47,931 nucleotides of DNA. Origin: Oscillospiraceae bacterium (GTDB lineage Bacteria > Bacillota > Clostridia > Oscillospirales > Acutalibacteraceae). Below, piece after piece: positions 43,244 to 47,931 of the stretch (within the stretch, counting starts at the first letter, position 1; every line of letters starts with the position of its first letter). The DNA lies in NCBI GenBank assembly GCA_031269595.1, contig JAISYX010000048.1:1-47931 (forward strand). The letters run 5' to 3'. The translations under genes and the position numbers were made by a program. The notes beneath the pieces were generated by a model that worked only from the letters and a program-made list of their open reading frames with translations, had not been told where the DNA came from and did not search any database.

Positions 43244-44911
43244 ATGCTTAAAAGACTGGTTTGGGTTTATGCTATATTTATTGTAGGAATGCAGTTTATT
43301 CTAATGCAGGTATTCAGTGTTATTAATAACAAGGATTATGTTGCCGTGGTAGAGCGTCAGGGCAGCTATACGTTAACTGTGGCTAAAACCAGAGGCAGGA
43401 TATACGACGCTAAAATGCGCCCTATTGCAGGGGGATACCCGCAAACACGGGTGGCTATTGCGCCCTCCTCAATAGATTTAGCTGCATTCAAGGCGGCTGT
43501 GCCAGAGGATACCTTTGAGGGTATGAAGGAGTTCCTTAACAAGAGCTATCCCTTTGCCTTTACTCTGCCTATGGAGAAGCTTGAGGCAGAGGGTGTGACC
43601 GTGTTTAACACAGAAACCCGATACGGCGCAAGCTTCCCTGCTGTTCACACTGTGGGGTATTTAGATTCCACGGGTCAAAACGGATTAACGGGGATAGAAA
43701 AGGCCTATAATGATGTCCTCTCCAACGCCTCAGGCAGCCTTAAAATAACCTATCAGGTGGATGCCAGAGGCGGAGTATTGGCGGGATTTGCCCCCGAAAT
43801 AAACGACACCACAGCCCTTTCAAAGGCAGGAGTGGTGCTCACTATAGATAAGGACATTCAGGCCATAGCAGAGGAGGCTGCAGGTGCGTACCTTGGTACA
43901 GGGTCTGTTGTGGTTATGGAGATACCCTCGGGGGATATTCGAGCCATGGTCAGCGTGCCCGGCTTTTCGCCCCTGAGCTTGGAGTCTGTGTTGGATAATG
44001 AGGATTCACCGCTGATAAACCGCAGCATGAGTGCCTTTGACCTGGGCTCGGTTTTTAAGCTGGTAACAGCGGCGGCGGCTCTGGAATGCGGCATTCCCTC
44101 AGATACAAGATTCACCTGCAACGGCAGTCTGCAAATAGGCACAAACGTGTTCACCTGCAACGGCGGCGCAGCTCATGGGGAACTGGACATGGAGGGCGCA
44201 GTAACTCACTCCTGCAACCTCTATTTTATTCAGCTTGCCCAGCAGATAGGGGGGGAGAGGCTCCTAAAAACCGCCAAGGTGATGGGTTTTGGCAAAAGCC
44301 TTGTGCTTGCTCCCAACTATGAGAGCTCCGCAGGCAAGCTCCCCTCAGAGAGCACGCTGATACAGCCGGCGGCTCTGGCCAACTTCTCATTTGGACAGGG
44401 CGAGCTGCTTGCAACACCCCTTCACGACGCCGCTCTGGTGGGCACTATAGCCTCCAAGGGGATTTACATCACCCCAAGATTGGTGGACAGGATAGTGGAT
44501 GCAGAGGGCAAAACCGTGGAGGTGATGCGCTCTCCAGCCGCACACATGGCCATAAATGAGAGCACCGCAAGGGAGCTTGCGCAGTTTATGAACACAACTG
44601 TGCTGGAGGGCACGGCCAAGCCCGGAAAGCCTGAGGAGTGCAGCTCAGCAGCAAAAACCGGCACGGCGGAAACAGGCATGAAAAAGGACGGCAAAAAGGT
44701 GCTGCAAGCGTGGTATGCGGGATTTTTCCCCTATGAAAAGCCCAAGTATGTGTGCGTTGTTCTGGCCGAAAACGGCAAGTCAGGCGGCCGCTCCGGCGGT
44801 CCTGTATTTAAGCAAATAGCAGATGAGATAACCCTCTTTGAGGCCGCACAAAAGCAGGCGGAGGAGGCCGTAGAGCCTGTAACTCCTACTGATGCCTATA
44901 TTGTGGAGTGA
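43244..44911 (+). CDS. Class B penicillin-binding protein (SpoVD/PbpA-like transpeptidase)
   Basis: 555 residues: an N-terminal membrane anchor (about 5-25), a dimerisation-like region with 'TRGRIYDAKMRPIA', then the transpeptidase domain with SxxK at Ser269-Lys272 ('GSVFK'), SxN 'SCN' near 323 and KTGT at 471. All catalytic motifs are intact. No PASTA domain, so it resembles PbpA/PbpI or short SpoVD-type enzymes that cross-link peptidoglycan in division or sporulation. ATG 43244 follows the structured leader, and the longer frame to 43166 runs through that leader. An unknown secreted protein with the same leader type follows. Confidence 0.92.
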   Translation: MLKRLVWVYAIFIVGMQFILMQVFSVINNKDYVAVVERQGSYTLTVAKTRGRIYDAKMRPIAGGYPQTRVAIAPSSIDLAAFKAAVPEDTFEGMKEFLNKSYPFAFTLPMEKLEAEGVTVFNTETRYGASFPAVHTVGYLDSTGQNGLTGIEKAYNDVLSNASGSLKITYQVDARGGVLAGFAPEINDTTALSKAGVVLTIDKDIQAIAEEAAGAYLGTGSVVVMEIPSGDIRAMVSVPGFSPLSLESVLDNEDSPLINRSMSAFDLGSVFKLVTAAAALECGIPSDTRFTCNGSLQIGTNVFTCNGGAAHGELDMEGAVTHSCNLYFIQLAQQIGGERLLKTAKVMGFGKSLVLAPNYESSAGKLPSESTLIQPAALANFSFGQGELLATPLHDAALVGTIASKGIYITPRLVDRIVDAEGKTVEVMRSPAAHMAINESTARELAQFMNTTVLEGTAKPGKPEECSSAAKTGTAETGMKKDGKKVLQAWYAGFFPYEKPKYVCVVLAENGKSGGRSGGPVFKQIADEITLFEAAQKQAEEAVEPVTPTDAYIVE

Positions 44912-44955
44912 GAATGTCAGAAAAAATCAAAAATGTTACATTTTGATGGTAATAT

Positions 44956-44984
44956 TTGACAAAGGATAACGTTTGTGGTATAAT
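44956..44984 (+). promoter_or_regulatory. Sigma-A promoter of the secreted-protein gene
   Basis: TTGACA (44956-44961), 17 bp, TATAAT (44979-44984), a consensus match. Transcription should start near 44991, just before the structured leader. Confidence 0.88.
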
Positions 44985-44998
44985 TAAGTAACCTATCA

Positions 44999-45079
44999 AG
45001 AAAGGTAGAGCGCAGGCACAACAGATACTTTTTTCATAACTTGTTGGTGTGCGGGCTCTCTAACACATGGTGTTTAATT
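44999..45079 (+). promoter_or_regulatory. Structured 5' leader motif, copy B
   Basis: GAAAGGTAGAGCGCAGGCAC near 45000. AGAGC (45007-45011) pairs with GCTCT (45055-45059). GCACAACA/TGTT..GTGC forms the inner hairpin. Two bases after P1 comes TAACACATGGTGTTTAATT, then ATG 45080, with GGTG in the AACAC/GTGTT hairpin. This is the shortest and cleanest copy. Confidence 0.75.
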
Positions 45080-46000
45080 ATGAAAAATCTCAAGCGTACC
45101 ATAAGCGTTATCTGTTTGCTTTCCCTCATAGCGGCTAGCTTTTGCTTTGGCTCGGGCAATGCAGAGGAGAGTGTTGTGTCTCTTGAAATTACGTCCATAA
45201 CATATACGCACAGCGGCGACGATTATAGCTTTGTTATAAACAGCACAGGCGGCCATGGTGCAGTGCAGTATTGGCTTTATCTTACAAAAAATGGCGGCGT
45301 TGCTTATAGCAGCGGTGAGTGGTCCTTGCAGAACACCTACGCCTTTAAAAGCGGCGAAACAGGCTTTACAGCTATAGCCTATGCGCAGGACAGCGCAGGC
45401 AACAGGGCAAGGCTTACACAGGCAGTTGATAGCATTAGACAGCGGTATTTAAGCTTTGATGAAATACCTGTAACTGCTGTGGGCGGCTACTATCAGCTGA
45501 GCGGCATCCCGGGAGCGGTAACTGAGCTTTGGGAGCTTGACGGGGAGTTCTATTTTGCTATGAACACACGCTTTGTAGGCTTAAATCCGGAGGAAGCGGC
45601 TATTCTTTATTATAGTCTGTTTAAATACAATACAGACGGCTCGTGTGAGCGTATTTCAGATGAGGTAGGGTATATAGTATGCCTGAATGAGGGCACTCTT
45701 GTTTATGACCGCTCAGAGAGGTATTTGACTGCACTTGACCGCTGGAATGTGGACTATTACACAAATTCCAAGGAGTGGAATAATGAGCAGTGTATTGAGT
45801 CTGAGGAGGCAAAGGAGCTTATAACAGAGCATTCTTATGTAAATGTAACGCCCAGCCCTGAGGTTGCTGCGGCCTTGCAGAGGGTGAGCGGCGGGGTTTC
45901 TTCTTGGGCGGCAAACGATGAATACGTTTTGTGCCTTGTTTCAGGCGCAAACCCTTGGGATGCCTCACGGCTTGAGCTGATAGCAATTCATCAAGCGTAA
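45080..46000 (+). CDS. Secreted protein of unknown function
   Basis: 306 residues. A typical signal peptide (basic start, hydrophobic core, cut near 'GSGNAEE') precedes an Ig-like beta domain (about 30-125) with 'GHGAVQYWLYL' and 'AYAQDSAGNRARL', similar in pattern to Y_Y_Y/Big-type surface modules. The remaining 180 residues are aromatic-rich and mixed alpha/beta, without a family I recognise. No anchor or SLH/CW repeats are seen. It has its own strong promoter and the structured leader (44999-45079) shared with the PBP gene just upstream, suggesting a common signal. It ends at a terminator. Confidence 0.75.
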   Translation: MKNLKRTISVICLLSLIAASFCFGSGNAEESVVSLEITSITYTHSGDDYSFVINSTGGHGAVQYWLYLTKNGGVAYSSGEWSLQNTYAFKSGETGFTAIAYAQDSAGNRARLTQAVDSIRQRYLSFDEIPVTAVGGYYQLSGIPGAVTELWELDGEFYFAMNTRFVGLNPEEAAILYYSLFKYNTDGSCERISDEVGYIVCLNEGTLVYDRSERYLTALDRWNVDYYTNSKEWNNEQCIESEEAKELITEHSYVNVTPSPEVAAALQRVSGGVSSWAANDEYVLCLVSGANPWDASRLELIAIHQA

Positions 46001-46022
46001 ATCAGAAATTCCAAAAAAATTT

Positions 46023-46060
46023 CCGCACATTTGCCGAAGAAGCTCACGGCAGATGTGCGG
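46023..46060. terminator. Bidirectional terminator
   Basis: CCGCACATTTGCCG (46023-46036) pairs with CGGCAGATGTGCGG (46047-46060), one mismatch. T runs follow on the plus strand (GATTGTTTTTT) and on the minus strand, serving both convergent genes. Confidence 0.88.
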
Positions 46061-46076
46061 GATTGTTTTTTGATTC

Positions 46077-46865
46077 CTATTCTTTCAACAGTAATGAAAC
46101 AGGAACTTTGTTAATCCTTTTGATTTGTGAGAAAATGGCAAGAACAATAAGCAGAATAAAAGCGGCAAATATTTCAAAACATAAGCTTATTTCAAAGGTG
46201 GGAGCTAAGCCTTCAGAAACGGTGCTTTTAATTATAGGCAGCACTGCAAAGCCGCAAAATAAAGCCGAAAGAATAGCACCTGTTATTAGCGCAATGAAAA
46301 ATTCAACCGAAACAAGCATTGAAATTTGAAATCCTTGGTATCCCAAAGCTTTAAACAATGCAATTTCATTGATTTGCTCGTTAATTGATTTTATCAAAAA
46401 TAATAACAAAATAATAAATACTATCACAACAACAGCTACTGTGATAGCCTTCATCATACTTGATAATGATTCTGTTGTGTCTATATCCATTTGTAATTGA
46501 TTATTTATTAAAACCTTATATCCCTTTTGACTAAGAGTGGTGATTACTTCATTTCGGTGCTTATAGTCTATAATTTTTACAGAATACCGCTTTCCGTCAA
46601 GTAATGCTGCCTTTTCAATTCCCTCAAGCTGCAAGAATTCCCTTAAGCATTCGGCTTCGGTTTTTTGAGCAAAGGGGTTATCTACTGTTAGGCTTAAGGC
46701 CTCTTCGCTTTCAAAATCCTGTGAAATAACCTTGGTTGCACTTTGGCTTATTGTAAGGGCGCAAAGGGCTATGCTAAAGGATATAAAGAAGAAGAGCATA
46801 AGCGGCAGAATGCCTTTGCCTAGGAATTTTGTTTTTAGAATATAAATTTTTAAAAAATGTATCAT
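46077..46865 (-). CDS. ABC transporter permease, FtsX/MacB type (half-size)
   Basis: 262 residues: one N-terminal transmembrane helix (about 15-40), an external domain of about 100 residues, then three C-terminal helices forming the FtsX fold, with 'ALFKALGYQGFQISML' between helices, the usual coupling segment. It ends 'INKVPVSLLLKE' in the manner of the family. Follows the ATPase gene by 23 nt on the same strand. Base composition is lower in GC than the core genes. Probably pairs with the permease at the window edge to form a heterodimeric exporter; cargo unknown. Confidence 0.85.
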   Translation of the reverse strand: MIHFLKIYILKTKFLGKGILPLMLFFFISFSIALCALTISQSATKVISQDFESEEALSLTVDNPFAQKTEAECLREFLQLEGIEKAALLDGKRYSVKIIDYKHRNEVITTLSQKGYKVLINNQLQMDIDTTESLSSMMKAITVAVVVIVFIILLLFLIKSINEQINEIALFKALGYQGFQISMLVSVEFFIALITGAILSALFCGFAVLPIIKSTVSEGLAPTFEISLCFEIFAAFILLIVLAIFSQIKRINKVPVSLLLKE

Positions 46866-46888
46866 AATATCCTATTCTTGTAAAAATT

Positions 46889-47548
46889 TTAAATTGATTG
46901 TGTTAAAATACCGTCTTTCATTTCAAAAAGCTTGTCTGTGTATTCTTTAATTATATCGTTGTGAGAAACAACTACAAGACATCTATCTTTAGACAAAATT
47001 TTAAGATAATCAAAAATGATTTTTTCATTTTGGCTATCCAAATTCCCTGTGGGTTCATCGGCAAAAATGTAATCAGGTTCATTGGCTAACGCCCTTGCAA
47101 TGGCAACACGCTGCTGCTCACCGCCAGAGAGCTGCTTTGGCAGGTGGTCTTTGCGCTCGGTCAAATCTACAAGTTCTAAAAGCTTTAAAGCTCTGACCTC
47201 AAGCTCTGATTTATCAAGCTTTTTATTTACAAACATTGGGAGCATAACATTCTGTATGGCGGTTAGTGAGGGATGCAGATGGAAGCTTTGGAATATAAAC
47301 CCTATTTTATGTATCCTAAGGCTGCAAAGCTCGCTGGATTTTAGCTTGGCAGTGTCTGTGCCGTCAATTTCAACACTACCCTCGCTGGGGGAATCAAGCA
47401 CACTTAACAGCTGGAGCAGGGTAGTTTTGCCTGAGCCTGAATTGCCTGAAATCCCGTAGAATTTACCTTTTTCAAGGCAGATATTAACATCCTTAACGGC
47501 GGTAACGCCGTTTTTAAATGTCTTTTGCAGATTAAATGTCTTTAACAT
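46889..47548 (-). CDS. ABC transporter ATP-binding protein (LolD/MacB type)
   Basis: 219 residues with a complete ATPase: Walker A 'GNSGSGKTT', Q-loop 'FIFQSFHLHPSL', signature 'LSGGEQQRVAIARALA', Walker B 'YIFADEPTGNLDS' and H-loop 'VVSHN'. The LDS after Walker B and the overall length match MacB/LolD-type mechanotransmission exporters such as bacteriocin or antimicrobial-peptide systems. ATG 47548 has AAAGGAGC upstream. It sits between two FtsX-type permease genes on the same strand. Confidence 0.95.
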   Translation of the reverse strand: MLKTFNLQKTFKNGVTAVKDVNICLEKGKFYGISGNSGSGKTTLLQLLSVLDSPSEGSVEIDGTDTAKLKSSELCSLRIHKIGFIFQSFHLHPSLTAIQNVMLPMFVNKKLDKSELEVRALKLLELVDLTERKDHLPKQLSGGEQQRVAIARALANEPDYIFADEPTGNLDSQNEKIIFDYLKILSKDRCLVVVSHNDIIKEYTDKLFEMKDGILTQSI

Positions 47549-47580
47549 TAATATAAGCTCCTTTAAATTATATTTTAAAT

Positions 47581-47931
47581 CTATTCCTTCAAAGCCTGTG
47601 CAGCCTCAATTTTAGCCACCTTGCCCGAGGCCACATACACACCAGCAACAGTGCCCAAGCTGCCAATCAAGGCGCATAATGCGGCGGTTTTAAGGTAAAA
47701 CGGTGTGCTTATTTGCAAAGTTTCAAAGCCTATGGCAAAAAAGCTTACCAATATAGAATGCCAGAAAACAATAAGAAGTAAACAAGAAATCAACAAACTT
47801 ATTGCTATGGATATTAGGCAAATAAACACGCCCTCTAATATAAGGCAGGCGGTTATTTGGCTAAAGCTGTAGCCCTGCACCTTTAACAGTGCAATTTGGC
47901 TTTTGCGTTTGTTTAATGAGCTTAACACCAA
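47581..47931 (-). CDS. ABC transporter permease, FtsX/MacB type, C-terminal part (cut by window edge)
   Basis: The frame is open to the right edge. The visible 116 residues hold 'SQIALLKVQGYSFSQI' (coupling segment) and three hydrophobic helices, ending 'KVAKIEAAQALKE', as expected for the C-terminal FtsX unit. The N-terminal part lies beyond the window. It is 32 nt upstream of the ATPase gene and evidently the first visible gene of the permease-ATPase-permease operon. Confidence 0.85.
   Translation of the reverse strand: MVLSSLNKRKSQIALLKVQGYSFSQITACLILEGVFICLISIAISLLISCLLLIVFWHSILVSFFAIGFETLQISTPFYLKTAALCALIGSLGTVAGVYVASGKVAKIEAAQALKE

Noticed and set aside
45060..45079. TCTAAC...GTTTAAT near the start of the secreted-protein gene looked like integron attC half-sites
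   Set aside because: The bases do not match the RYYYAAC/GTTRRRY cores, the spacing is far too short, and no integrase is present.

Overview
The window looks like chromosomal DNA from a Gram-positive, endospore-lineage member of the Clostridia, probably an uncultured gut or rumen type. The evidence is the gene content: RNase Y and RNase J, YmdB, SpoVS, an ANTAR regulator, LytR-CpsA-Psr and CapA proteins, CW_binding_2 repeats, and DapL-type lysine/DAP synthesis. Housekeeping genes use many ATA codons and often start with TTG or GTG behind good Shine-Dalgarno (SD) sequences. No rRNA, tRNA, CRISPR array, transposase or phage gene was seen. All positions were indexed by eye, and no database search was run.

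Layout. 1-5642 (+): the end of an M28 peptidase, two tandem paralogous Gpi18-like membrane glycosyltransferases, and a secreted amidase with three cell-wall-binding repeats, all overlapping and probably one operon. 5686-9134 (+): rny, ymdB, a small membrane protein and spoVS, closed by a bidirectional terminator. 16393-9148 (-): an ANTAR regulator, dapF-dapL and carA-carB. 16704-22369 (+): an envelope block with a beta-lactamase-fold lipoprotein, CapA, LCP and a GT39-like membrane protein, ending in a bidirectional terminator. 30426-22574 (-): rnj, rplI, dnaB, tilS, hpt, ftsH. 38580-30739 (-): accessory genes (nucleotidyltransferase/PMM-like fusion, S41 peptidase, FkbH-like HAD protein, beta-propeller glycosidase-like protein, small antitoxin-like protein) separated by repeat-rich DNA. 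39532-38786 (-): an unknown polytopic membrane protein. 41479-39704 (-): a TetR plus alpha/beta-hydrolase cassette with different codon use. 42476-41931 (-): an unknown membrane-anchored protein that seems to start at CTG. 43244-46000 (+): a class B penicillin-binding protein and an unknown secreted protein. 47931-46077 (-): a MacB/FtsX-type ABC exporter running off the edge.

The most unusual signal is a short structured 5' leader found upstream of three unrelated genes (PBP at 43244, secreted protein at 45080, antitoxin-like protein at 30972). Each has a P1 helix with covarying base pairs (AGAGAC/GTCTCT, AGAGC/GCTCT, AGAGGC/GCCTCT) and a conserved CGCA just inside it, then a variable hairpin. 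A small AACAC/GTGTT hairpin directly follows P1 and contains the GGTG Shine-Dalgarno just before the start codon. I do not recognise it as a known riboswitch class. A weaker relative precedes the beta-lactamase-like lipoprotein.

The second notable feature is the intergenic DNA. It is built from a recurring set of modules: palindromes of about 80 bp with GTAGG/CCTAC ends and several different arm sequences, a TTTGCTGCGCAAA hairpin module, and arrays of degenerate 7-8-mers. These modules supply the last codons of dapL and the S41 gene and separate carA from its apparent SD. A promoter-bearing module of about 140 bp is present twice, and a 102-109 bp unit is repeated four times in tandem.
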